From Marinobacter sp. es.048 (GTDB taxonomy: Bacteria; Pseudomonadota; Gammaproteobacteria; Pseudomonadales; Oleiphilaceae), in NCBI RefSeq assembly GCF_900188435.1, contig NZ_FYFA01000002.1:620001-684000 (forward strand): a stretch of 64,000 nt of DNA. The letters are read 5' to 3'. Positions within the stretch are counted from its first letter, which is position 1, and each line of letters starts with the position of its first letter. Positions 9,699-20,201 of the stretch are shown here, piece by piece. The position numbers and the translations under genes are program-made. The notes beneath the pieces were generated by a model. It was not told where the DNA came from, ran no database searches, and saw only the letters and a program-made list of their open reading frames with translations.

Positions 9699-11093
9699 CT
9701 AAAGGGAATACGCCTCGTGGAGGTCTGGCATGATGACTTCCGTATTGCTCAGCTGCGCGGCAAACGATTCCATCGTATCTTGCTCACCATGGACCAGAAA
9801 CGTTCGACCTGGACTCCCGGTCCGTCGGTGCCAGGCCAACAGCTCATCGCGATCTGCGTGGGCAGAAAATCCGCCGATGGTATGGATGTTGGCTCGCACC
9901 GGAATCTCCTCGCCAAACAGTCGAATTTCTTTGGCGCCATCCACGATAAGCCGCGCCAGGGTGCCTCTGGCGGCAAATCCGACGAACACGATACTGGAGT
10001 CCTTGCGCCACAAGTGATGCTTCAGATGATGACGAACCCGGCCGCCAGTACACATGCCGGAACCCGCCATTATGACTGCGCCCGCTCCAAGCCGATTCAG
10101 CGCCATCGACTCGGAAGTCTGACGCGTGAAGTGAAGGCCTGAAAAATTAAAAGGATCCTGCCCGCCACTGAACAGATCGCACGCCTCTTTGTCATAACAC
10201 TCTGGGTGACGCCGGAAAATTTCTGTTGCAGAGATAGCCATAGGAGAATCCAGAAACACTTGGGTTGAACCCGACAGGCTTCCCTCCTTAATGCCTTCTC
10301 GAAGGTAATACAGAATTTCCTGGGCCCTCTCCAGAGCGAAGGTAGGGATGATGACATTGCCGCCCGCGGCGAACGTACTGTTTATGACCTCATAAAGTTC
10401 CTCAATGGAGGGCTTCAGCGTCTTATGCAGGCGATCGCCATAGGTTGTCTCCATAACAACCACGTCCACATCGGAAGGTGGATTTGGATCCCGCAGTATA
10501 GCGCGTCCCTGATAGCCCAGATCCCCGGAGAACAACACCCGTTTCTTTCTTCTTCCCTCTTCAAGCTCCAGCAAAACAGATGCGGAACCCAGAATGTGTC
10601 CGGCATCAGAAAAGGTCGCCTGAACCCCCTTTCCCAGCGCTATAGTCTCCCCATACGTCGCTGTGCGGCCAAAATGATCGAGGCTGTTGAGTGCATCAAG
10701 AGTTGTGTATAGCGGGCCAATCAGTTTTTCTTTGCTGTGCCCATGTCGAGCATGTCTTCGGGCTTGCCTCTCGGCCTCTTCTTCCTGGAGTCCCGCTGCA
10801 TCCAGCATAACCAGCTTGGCCAACTCCCTGCTTGCAGCGGTTGTGATTATTTCGCCACGAAAGCCTCGATTCACCAGAAGCGGTAATCTTCCGCAGTGAT
10901 CCAGATGGGCGTGAGTGAGCAAAAGGTAATCTATCTCAGCCGGATCAAAGCCAAGCGGCTCCCGATTTTCTTCATTCAGTTCACGCCCTCCCTGGTAAAG
11001 ACCGCAATCGATCAATATCTTCTGACCGCCGCATTGGACCAGATGGCATGATCCGGTTACGCCCAGATCGGCTCCGTGAAATGAAATCTCCAT
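9699..11093 (-). CDS. Metallo-beta-lactamase-fold RNA-processing nuclease (beta-CASP family)
   Basis: Predicted soluble ribonuclease of 464 residues, of the YSH1/CPSF73-like type found in bacteria. The metal site HAHLDHCGRLP is near residue 57; further conserved elements are SDAGHILGSAS, FSGDLG, METTYGD, PTFALERAQE, GSGMCTGGRV and GGFSAHADRDEL. These are the MBL motifs followed by the beta-CASP domain and the RMMBL motif, and all catalytic positions look intact. Start 11093 (MEISFHGADLG) is chosen because the family begins there. It sits 13 bp after the LOG gene and 38 bp before the phosphoketolase remnant, so the three were probably one operon. The RNA substrate is unknown. Confidence 0.88.
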   Translation of the reverse strand: MEISFHGADLGVTGSCHLVQCGGQKILIDCGLYQGGRELNEENREPLGFDPAEIDYLLLTHAHLDHCGRLPLLVNRGFRGEIITTAASRELAKLVMLDAAGLQEEEAERQARRHARHGHSKEKLIGPLYTTLDALNSLDHFGRTATYGETIALGKGVQATFSDAGHILGSASVLLELEEGRRKKRVLFSGDLGYQGRAILRDPNPPSDVDVVVMETTYGDRLHKTLKPSIEELYEVINSTFAAGGNVIIPTFALERAQEILYYLREGIKEGSLSGSTQVFLDSPMAISATEIFRRHPECYDKEACDLFSGGQDPFNFSGLHFTRQTSESMALNRLGAGAVIMAGSGMCTGGRVRHHLKHHLWRKDSSIVFVGFAARGTLARLIVDGAKEIRLFGEEIPVRANIHTIGGFSAHADRDELLAWHRRTGSPGRTFLVHGEQDTMESFAAQLSNTEVIMPDLHEAYSL

Positions 11094-11106
11094 CAGCCTG
11101 ATTCCT

Positions 11107-12069
11107 TTAGTTGGTGTTCGGCAGTGGACTGCCGCTGGCCCGATGCCAATGTCGGATTCCGTCCCAAATTTCCTCGGCGGTTTCCGCATACCAGAACAGT
11201 TCACGATCCTCTTCGTCGATCACTCCCTCAGCGACAAGGAAATCGACGTTTACTGCCTTGCGCCAAAAAGACTCACCCACCAACACGATCGGTAACGGCG
11301 AAATGGTTCGAGTCTGGACCAGCGTCAGAGTTTCGAACAGCTCATCCAGGGTGCCATAGCCACCCGGAAAGGCGACGAGTGCTTTCGCCCGCTTCAGAAA
11401 GTGGAGTTTACGCATGGCAAAATAGTGAAACCGGAAACACAGGTCCGGGGTGATGTAAGGATTCGGAAACTGCTCGTGGGGCAGCGTAATATTAAGACCG
11501 ACAGATTTGGCTCCCACGTCAAAGGAGCCTCTATTTGCCGCCTCCATGATACCCGGCCCACCGCCCGTAACCATCGTGACGCGAGGATCTTCTGGACCGG
11601 CGCCGCACTCGGCGACCAGCCTTCCCAATCTCCTCGCTTCCTCGTAGTAACTGCTTTTCGATTCAATCGCCTTTGCCACTTGCAGGCGACGCCGGAGATC
11701 CTCGTTTTCAGGACAGCCAGCCAACGCCTCCTCGAGAGCTCTGACTTTACGTTGTGCCGCCTCAGGCTGATGCAGGCGAGTGCTACCAAACACCACGATC
11801 GTGTGCTCGATTCCGTGCTTCTGCAGCAACAGTTCGGGCTTTAGATAGTCAATCTGCAGGCGTACACCACGGGTGTCTTCCTCATTGAGAAACTCAACAT
11901 CGCGGTCCGCCTGACGATAACCCGGGCTCGCAATCAGTGCCTGAACCCGCTCGAGTGCTTCCGGGTCGTCCTCCGCTGCCTTTGGAGTTTGCCAGGGCAA
12001 AGGTTCCTTCCGCTCAACTCGATGAACGGGGGGCGGCACGGACTTGTGGGGGTCCCAATCTTTGGACAT
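11107..12069 (-). CDS. LOG family protein (Rossmann-fold nucleotide hydrolase-like)
   Basis: A 320-residue member of the LOG/TIGR00730 family, once mis-called lysine decarboxylase. Tested relatives split nucleoside monophosphates into base and ribose-5-P (LOG and PpnN types). The diagnostic motifs are present: VVFGSTR, MVTGGGPGIMEAANRG, the Arg-rich segment FAMRKLHFLKRA and PGGYGTLDE. The N-terminal 100 residues are an extension over the minimal LOG domain. It is first in the minus-strand cluster with the beta-CASP nuclease. Release of ribose-5-P next to a pentose-phosphate phosphoketolase would make metabolic sense, but that link is inference. Confidence 0.85.
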   Translation of the reverse strand: MSKDWDPHKSVPPPVHRVERKEPLPWQTPKAAEDDPEALERVQALIASPGYRQADRDVEFLNEEDTRGVRLQIDYLKPELLLQKHGIEHTIVVFGSTRLHQPEAAQRKVRALEEALAGCPENEDLRRRLQVAKAIESKSSYYEEARRLGRLVAECGAGPEDPRVTMVTGGGPGIMEAANRGSFDVGAKSVGLNITLPHEQFPNPYITPDLCFRFHYFAMRKLHFLKRAKALVAFPGGYGTLDELFETLTLVQTRTISPLPIVLVGESFWRKAVNVDFLVAEGVIDEEDRELFWYAETAEEIWDGIRHWHRASGSPLPNTN

Positions 12070-12090
12070 AAATCCAGTCAGCCAATCAGA

Positions 12091-12103
12091 GACTCATTGA
12101 GTC
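12091..12103. promoter_or_regulatory. Palindrome upstream of the LOG/nuclease cluster, possible operator
   Basis: GACTCAATGAGTC is a perfect 6-1-6 inverted repeat, 22 bp before the LOG-family start codon. Two direct copies of TTGAGAGG lie just upstream of it on the minus strand (12109-12130). No regulator can be named. Confidence 0.35.
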
Positions 12104-12220
12104 AAAACCCTCTCAAATGGCCTCTCAAGACGCAAACACCGAGAGGTTGATGGGCAACGAGGCTTTACTGAATAAAAGTAGTCAGGCGGGGTTATGCTGT
12201 CCATCGGCCAGCAGGAGATG

Positions 12221-12259
12221 CAAACAAAAAACCCCGCACAAGGCGGGGTTTTTTGTTTG
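12221..12259 (-). terminator. Intrinsic terminator after the tRNA cluster
   Basis: Long hairpin with GC core ACCCCGC/GGCGGGGT, extended by A/T arms AAACAAAAA and TTTTTGTTT. It follows the second tRNA-Arg on the minus strand by four bases. The symmetric tracts may also stop readthrough from the other direction. Confidence 0.9.
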
Positions 12260-12262
12260 ATA

Positions 12263-12339
12263 TGGCGCGGCTGGGAGGATTCGAACCTCCGACCGCCTGG
12301 TTCGTAGCCAGGTACTCTATCCAGCTGAGCTACAGCCGC
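12263..12339 (-). tRNA. tRNA-Arg (anticodon ACG)
   Basis: 77 nt including an encoded CCA. The cloverleaf is complete: acceptor GCGGCTG/CAGCCGC, anticodon stem CCTGG/CCAGG with loop CTACGAA, T arm GGAGG-TTCGAAT-CCTCC. The sequence is identical to the neighbouring copy at 12365-12441. Confidence 0.97.
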
Positions 12340-12364
12340 TTAAAACTTGTGGCAGGTTGATCGA

Positions 12365-12441
12365 TGGCGCGGCTGGGAGGATTCGAACCTCCGACCGCCT
12401 GGTTCGTAGCCAGGTACTCTATCCAGCTGAGCTACAGCCGC
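12365..12441 (-). tRNA. tRNA-Arg (anticodon ACG), second identical copy
   Basis: Same 77-nt sequence as the copy at 12263-12339, with a 25-bp spacer between them. This is a tandem duplication that presumably raises the dose of the tRNA reading CGU/CGC/CGA codons. Confidence 0.97.
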
Positions 12442-12501
12442 ACATTGATCACTTGCTGTGGTTGAATGCTACTTCAACCTGTCTCACTTTCCCGAAAGGG
12501 A

Positions 12502-12593
<92 letters not shown>

Positions 12594-12679
12594 TTGAGAA
12601 CGGGGCGTATACTACCATAATTTTTCTGTTTTCATAGGGTTGACACGAGATTTTTCGGGCCCGTTTCCCCTCACCAACA

Positions 12680-12713
12680 AAAAAGCCGTTCAGGTTTCCC
12701 TTGAACGGCTTTC
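12680..12713 (-). terminator. Intrinsic terminator of csrA
   Basis: Stem AAAGCCGTTCA/TGAACGGCTTT with a 9-nt loop. On the minus strand it is followed by a run of six T. It lies immediately after the csrA stop codon and before the tRNA-Ser promoter region. Confidence 0.85.
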
Positions 12714-12719
12714 TGTCTC

Positions 12720-12917
12720 TCAGCTGTTGCCGGGCTCGGGCTCTTCAGAGCCTTTTTCCGACTGAATCCGCTGGTAGATTTCCTCACGGTGTACCGCGAC
12801 TTCTTTCGGGGCATTGACGCCAATGCGCACCTGATTGCCTTTCACTCCCAGGACGGTGACGGTGATATCGTCGCCGACCATGAGAGTTTCGCCAACGCGG
12901 CGAGTTAGAATCAACAT
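12720..12917 (-). CDS. csrA: Carbon storage regulator CsrA/RsmA
   Basis: Homodimeric RNA-binding protein that blocks or stabilises mRNAs by binding GGA motifs in leader hairpins. The 65 residues begin [17 protein letters not shown] and include the conserved [19 protein letters not shown]. Key RNA-contact residues (Arg near position 6 in TRR, Arg 44 in HREEI) are present. It follows lysC by 189 bp with its own leader, and precedes the tRNA cluster. This alaS-lysC-csrA-tRNA order is widespread in pseudomonad-like gammaproteobacteria. Confidence 0.97.
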   Translation of the reverse strand: MLILTRRVGETLMVGDDITVTVLGVKGNQVRIGVNAPKEVAVHREEIYQRIQSEKGSEEPEPGNS

Positions 12918-12960
12918 ATCCCTTACTCCCTATCCAGAGCTACCTGTTCCGATAAATGGT
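12918..12960 (-). promoter_or_regulatory. csrA leader with four GGA motifs (possible autoregulation)
   Basis: Within 35 nt upstream of the csrA start, the mRNA strand carries four GGA trinucleotides (12919-12921, 12927-12929, 12933-12935, 12948-12950), including AGGGA next to the ATG. CsrA of E. coli represses its own translation through such sites. Whether this happens here is inference. Confidence 0.45.
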
Positions 12961-13106
12961 TTTTTGATCTATTTATTGCTTTTATAGTGGGATCACTTAC
13001 TGATCTATAGACGCACATTCCCTTATACGGTGCACGTTTGTCATAGGCTCAGTATATGATGCCCTTTTTTCGCAGGCCCCGCAGACCGACCTTTTATCTG
13101 CGGTTT

Positions 13107-14345
13107 TCAGGCCTCTTCCGATACCGCGGGCTTGTCCAGTTCAAATGCGCTGTGTAGCGCGCGAACCGCAAGCTCAAGGTATTTCTCGTCGATCACCACG
13201 GAAATCTTGATTTCTGATGTGGAGATCATCTGGATATTGATTCCCTCGTTGGACAGCGCCTCGAACATCTGAGTTGCCACACCAGCGTGAGAACGCATAC
13301 CGACACCCACGATGCTGACTTTGGCAATCTTGCTGTCGCCGGCTACCTCACGAGCGCCCAGTTCGTCAGCAACACGCTGAAGCACTTCTTTCGCACGCTT
13401 GAAATCATTGCGATGGACGGTGAACGTGAAGGCTGTGCGGTTATCCTCACCCACGTTCTGCACGATCATATCCACTTCGATATTGGCGTCACTCACCGGC
13501 TTCAGAATGCGAAGCGCGCTGCCCGGGGTGTCCGGTACGCCGGCAATGGTCAGTTTGGCTTCATCACGGTTAAAAGCGATGCCGGAAACAACCGGTTGTT
13601 CCATGGCGTTTTCATCCTCAAGAGTAATCAGGGTGCCTTCGCCTTCCTGGAAGCTGGAAAGCACCCTTAACGGAACGTTGTATTTACCTGCAAATTCTAC
13701 CGCGCGGATCTGGAGCACTTTTGAGCCCAGACTGGCCATCTCGAGCATTTCCTCGAACGTAATCCGCTCCAGCCTGCGCGCAGTGTCCACAACTCTGGGA
13801 TCGGTTGTATAAACACCATCCACGTCAGTATAGATCTGGCATTCATTTGCCCTGAGCGCGGCAGCCAACGCTACGGCCGTGGTGTCAGACCCACCACGTC
13901 CCAGAGTGGTGATATTCCCACTTTCGTCCATGCCCTGGAATCCGGCAACAACTACTACCCGGCCGGCATCCAGGTCTTCGCGCATGCGCTGCTCATCAAT
14001 CTGCTTGATCCGCGCCTTGGTGTGGCTGCTGTCAGTAAGGATTCGTACCTGGGATCCAGTGTAGGAACGCGCTTCACAGCCGCGCTTCTGGAGCGCCATG
14101 GACAAGAGCGCGATTGTCACCTGTTCACCCGTGGAGACCAGCACGTCCATCTCACGCGGTGTCGGCTCTTCCATAATGTCGTTCGCCAGGCCGATCAGCC
14201 GGTTGGTTTCACCGCTCATGGCGGAAACCACGACAACAACATCATGACCTTCCTTCCGAAAACGGCTCACCTTCTCGGCTACCGCTTCAATACGCTCGGT
14301 TGTTCCAACCGATGTGCCACCAAATTTCTGAACCAACAGAGCCAT
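13107..14345 (-). CDS. lysC: Aspartate kinase
   Basis: Phosphorylates aspartate to aspartyl-4-phosphate, the first step towards lysine, threonine, methionine and diaminopimelate. The 412 residues have the kinase signature [11 protein letters not shown] at the N-terminus, [19 protein letters not shown] near 150, and two ACT regulatory domains after about 260 ([19 protein letters not shown] and [16 protein letters not shown]). This is the monofunctional type of Pseudomonas. It lies 105 bp after alaS. The C-terminal [13 protein letters not shown] motif is typical of the lysine/threonine-sensing domain. Confidence 0.96.
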   Translation of the reverse strand: MALLVQKFGGTSVGTTERIEAVAEKVSRFRKEGHDVVVVVSAMSGETNRLIGLANDIMEEPTPREMDVLVSTGEQVTIALLSMALQKRGCEARSYTGSQVRILTDSSHTKARIKQIDEQRMREDLDAGRVVVVAGFQGMDESGNITTLGRGGSDTTAVALAAALRANECQIYTDVDGVYTTDPRVVDTARRLERITFEEMLEMASLGSKVLQIRAVEFAGKYNVPLRVLSSFQEGEGTLITLEDENAMEQPVVSGIAFNRDEAKLTIAGVPDTPGSALRILKPVSDANIEVDMIVQNVGEDNRTAFTFTVHRNDFKRAKEVLQRVADELGAREVAGDSKIAKVSIVGVGMRSHAGVATQMFEALSNEGINIQMISTSEIKISVVIDEKYLELAVRALHSAFELDKPAVSEEA

Positions 14346-14450
14346 TATTTTCCCAATATCCGAAACGGGGACTCACAGCGGAATGATGCTCCGCCAATTA
14401 GAAGAAACGGGCGGGATTATAAACCCCAGCCCGCTCACAAAAACAGTTGC

Positions 14451-17081
<2,631 letters not shown>

Positions 17082-17222
17082 AGCCCTTTGATACCTTTCC
17101 AGAAACCCGGCGGAAATGCCGCCCGGTCCGCGATTGAATACGAATACTTACATGCTTGTGCAAATCCGCTACTCTAGCACACGCCGAGAACAGGAAAAAC
17201 GTGAAACATCACAGGAGATTCC

Positions 17223-17777
17223 ATGCCCCGACGCTTCCATGACGCCGAGGAACTATTCCCACCAGCCACCGCCCTCAAACGTGCCCTTGCCATTATTTAC
17301 GACGGTTTGATCAGCATTGCCGTGCTGCTTGTCGCTACCTGGGTATACACCATGGTGGCCGGCTGGATCACCGGCTGGGACAGGTACGAACAGATGGCCG
17401 AGGCAGGCCAGCTTTCCGGAGACCCCGGGCTTACGTTCACCCTGTTCCTGGTTCTTTACCTCTTCTTCGGCTACTTCTGGACCCGCATCGGCCAGACCCT
17501 GGGTATGCAGGTGTGGCGGATCCGCATTGAAAATATTGACGGTACGTCGGTGAGCTGGACAAAGGCGCTCAGGCGGTATGTGACGGCTGCTGCCGTGATC
17601 TTCCTGACGCTTCTGGGCAGCTACTATTTCGGAGCAGCCACTCTGTTTCTGAGCATCCCGGCGATTGTCGCGCTGTTTTATCCGATTAACGGCCTTTCGG
17701 TTACCGATCGCCTGTCAGACAGCGTCGTTGTCTCGGTTCCGAAGGAGGCCGACGCGAAAAAGCGCGCAGCGAAGTAA
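17223..17777 (+). CDS. RDD family integral membrane protein
   Basis: Membrane protein of 184 residues with about four hydrophobic helices (around 30-50, 78-96, 120-138, 143-160). The RDD family is defined by a conserved Arg near the first helix and Asp residues in it; here these are KRALAIIYDGLIS and the later segment TRIGQTLGMQVWRIRI. Members act as uncharacterised transporters or membrane factors. AGGAG lies upstream of ATG 17223. It converges with lptG; the two stop codons are 25 bp apart. Confidence 0.85.
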   Translation: MPRRFHDAEELFPPATALKRALAIIYDGLISIAVLLVATWVYTMVAGWITGWDRYEQMAEAGQLSGDPGLTFTLFLVLYLFFGYFWTRIGQTLGMQVWRIRIENIDGTSVSWTKALRRYVTAAAVIFLTLLGSYYFGAATLFLSIPAIVALFYPINGLSVTDRLSDSVVVSVPKEADAKKRAAK

Positions 17778-17794
17778 CAACGCCGAATCAGACG

Positions 17795-17812
17795 GGGCCG
17801 GCTAGCCGGCCC
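17795..17812. repeat. Perfect 18-bp palindrome overlapping the lptG stop
   Basis: GGGCCGGCTAGCCGGCCC spans the lptG stop codon (17802-17804), between the convergent RDD gene and lptG. It could form a short hairpin that ends transcription or protects mRNA ends, but there is no T tract. Confidence 0.5.
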
Positions 17813-18863
17813 GGCGCATCAAGATAGCCCCTACAACGGCACTCACTGTGATCGGCACCAGCACCGCCAGCATCGGGTTGAAGCCGTAAACGAGGCTCAT
17901 GGGACCCAGCAGATCCTGCGTATATTTGAAAAGCAGTCCCACCAACAGGCCAGTAAACACCCGGAACCCCATGGTGACCGAGCGCAAGGGCCCAAAAATA
18001 AAGGAAATGGCGACCAGAACCATCACTGCAGTGCCCAGAGGCATCAGGGCTTTTTTCCAGAATGCCAGCCAGTAGCGCGAGGCATTGAGGTTCTGCTCTC
18101 CAAGATACCGGGCGTAGGTGAACAAACCGGTCATGGACAGATTTTCCGGTTTTACAATCAGCACACTCAGAACACTCGGGGACAGCCCCGTTTCCCATCT
18201 CAGTGTCTGGCTTTCAGACCGGGTGGTTCTGTCGCCCTCAAACTCGGTGGTGCGCACCTTCTCCAGCAGCCAATAATCGCCCTGATAGATGGCCCGTTCC
18301 GCAAAGCTTGCCGCCAGCAGTTGCCTGTCCTCGTCAAAGCGGAAGCGCGACACACCATGAAGCACCCCATTGGGCTGCACAGCATTGAGATGAATGTAGA
18401 CATTCCCTTCCTTGTGCCAGACCCCGGACGCCGACGCCACGTTAGTGCCCGCACCCAGCGCCACGGCCTTGTCACTCTGCGCCACACGCTCGGCGGGCGG
18501 AGCAACGTATTCGCCGATCAATACACCGAGGATGACAATGACCAGAGCCGGCTTCATGGCCGACCAGACAATGCGTTTGAGTGAGACACCGGCCGCCCGG
18601 ATTACCGTCAGCTCCGATGAGCTGGCCATGGAGCCCAGTCCCACCAGACATCCCATGAAGGCGCCCAGCGGCAGATAATCATAGATGCGACGAGGCAGTG
18701 TCAGAAAGACATACCAGAGCGCTTCCAGCGTCTGGTAGTCATTCCGGGTATCCTCGAGCTCAGCGATAAACGCGAAAATCAGATCAAGCGACAGCACCAC
18801 CACCATCACCAGGAACATGGCGCCGCCGACGGTCCGCATTACATAGCCGTCAATCCTGCGCAT
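17802..18863 (-). CDS. lptG: LPS export ABC transporter permease LptG
   Basis: Inner-membrane permease of the LptB2FG complex, which extracts lipopolysaccharide and feeds the Lpt bridge. The 353 residues have three N-terminal helices, a periplasmic beta-jellyroll in the middle (about 130-270), and three C-terminal helices. Conserved cytoplasmic coupling text SSSELTVIRAAGVSLKRI is present. It overlaps the end of lptF by 14 bp, as expected for coupled translation. LptB and the periplasmic parts are not in this window. Confidence 0.95.
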   Translation of the reverse strand: MRRIDGYVMRTVGGAMFLVMVVVLSLDLIFAFIAELEDTRNDYQTLEALWYVFLTLPRRIYDYLPLGAFMGCLVGLGSMASSSELTVIRAAGVSLKRIVWSAMKPALVIVILGVLIGEYVAPPAERVAQSDKAVALGAGTNVASASGVWHKEGNVYIHLNAVQPNGVLHGVSRFRFDEDRQLLAASFAERAIYQGDYWLLEKVRTTEFEGDRTTRSESQTLRWETGLSPSVLSVLIVKPENLSMTGLFTYARYLGEQNLNASRYWLAFWKKALMPLGTAVMVLVAISFIFGPLRSVTMGFRVFTGLLVGLLFKYTQDLLGPMSLVYGFNPMLAVLVPITVSAVVGAILMRRAG

Positions 18864-19959
18864 GGACAGCTCCCTCCCGCATCAGTCGCCTGCGATGCAG
18901 CCAGTCGGGACCAAACTGCAACCAAAGGCCAAAACCGATAAACAGGGCATGGACCCAGAGCATGCCGATCCACTCGGGAACCTTGCCCTCGGACAGCCAG
19001 TCCCGGGCAACGATCAGCAAGCCCAGGTAGGTGATGTACACCAACATCGCCGGAAGCAGATGAAAAAACCGGCCCTGGCGGGGATTCACCCGGCTCAGGC
19101 GCACAGCCAGCAAAGTCACTACCGGGACAATCAGGGGCAGTGAAAGGCGCCAGTGCAGCAAAGCACGGTCCTCAAGGCGGTCGGATTGCATCAGGCTCCA
19201 GGTACTGGCGCCCTCCTCCAGTTCCCGGGTTCCAGCCTTGCCACTCTCGATTTTCAGACCATAGGCTTCGAAATCGATGGTGGTGTAATCCAGCTCGCCA
19301 GCCGCACCCTCAAAGCGGCCACCCTCTTCAAGAATCAAAAAACGGCTCCCGGTTTCGGGGTCGATCAGCTGGGAACCGGAGTCGGCCGTGATGATGGTCA
19401 GCCCCTGACCGTTTTCGGCGTATTCTGCGATAAAGACACCCTGCAGCCGGCGCTTGTCTTGGCTCAGACCTTCGGTATACGTCACCCGCCCGCCCGAAGA
19501 GAAATCCTGGAAGCGACCCGGCGCCAGCATCTCGAACTCCGTGGCCTTGCGCTGCTCATTAAAGATTTCTTCAACCTGATTCATCCCCCAGGGCGACACG
19601 TAAAGACTCATGGCGCCGACAATAATCATCACCGGAAGACTGCCCAGAAGGGTTTTAGCCAACAAGGCCTTGTCGCTGACACCGCAGGCAAACAACACGG
19701 TCATCTCGCTTTCAAGGTACATACGACCGTAAGCGAGCAGAATGCCAATAAAAAGACCCAGGGGCAGTATCAGTTCAAGGAACCCCGGAAAACGGTAGGC
19801 CATGATCTCGAACAGCACACCGGCGGAAATACTCCCCTGGGCCGCACTATCGAGGTATTTCAGGAAACGGCCGCTCATGAACACCAGCAGCAGGATGCCG
19901 GAGACTGCAACCATGCTGATCATGATCTGGCGTATGAGGTAACGGAAAATGATGCTCAA
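18850..19959 (-). CDS. lptF: LPS export ABC transporter permease LptF
   Basis: Partner permease of LptG. The likely start is TTG at 19959 (MSIIFRYLIRQIMISMV), giving 369 residues, the usual LptF length. Earlier ATG/GTG codons in the same frame would add an unrelated N-terminus and run into the pepA promoter side. The coupling segment LESEMTVLFACGVSDKALL and the six-helix plus jellyroll layout match the family. The ribosome site (AGAGAGA) is weak, which together with TTG suggests modest expression. It is divergent from pepA across 242 bp. Confidence 0.93.
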   Translation of the reverse strand: MSIIFRYLIRQIMISMVAVSGILLLVFMSGRFLKYLDSAAQGSISAGVLFEIMAYRFPGFLELILPLGLFIGILLAYGRMYLESEMTVLFACGVSDKALLAKTLLGSLPVMIIVGAMSLYVSPWGMNQVEEIFNEQRKATEFEMLAPGRFQDFSSGGRVTYTEGLSQDKRRLQGVFIAEYAENGQGLTIITADSGSQLIDPETGSRFLILEEGGRFEGAAGELDYTTIDFEAYGLKIESGKAGTRELEEGASTWSLMQSDRLEDRALLHWRLSLPLIVPVVTLLAVRLSRVNPRQGRFFHLLPAMLVYITYLGLLIVARDWLSEGKVPEWIGMLWVHALFIGFGLWLQFGPDWLHRRRLMREGAVHAQD

Positions 19960-20155
19960 ATCGGTCTCTCTGGCCGTATCCGATGAAACGTGGAGGTAGC
20001 TGGGAACTGCGCGTATTCTATGTAACCTTGGTGCCGAATGACAGAGCAGCGGTATTACACCGATACGAAGGCGCGAACAGGCATAGAACCCTCGCCAATC
20101 GCTTGATAATTTCCGGGCAAGCCCCAATGCTAGACTAGATTACAATCAAGAACGA

Positions 20156-20174
20156 TTCCCGCCGCTGGCGGGAA
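20156..20174 (+). promoter_or_regulatory. Stem-loop in the pepA leader
   Basis: TTCCCGCCGCTGGCGGGAA forms an 8-bp perfect stem with a 3-nt loop, 27 bp before the pepA start. There is no T tract, so it is more likely a leader structure or protein site than a terminator. TACAAT at 20141-20146 could be the -10 box. Confidence 0.4.
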
Positions 20175-20201
20175 CCTCGTGAACAATCAACAGGAGTTGC
20201 C

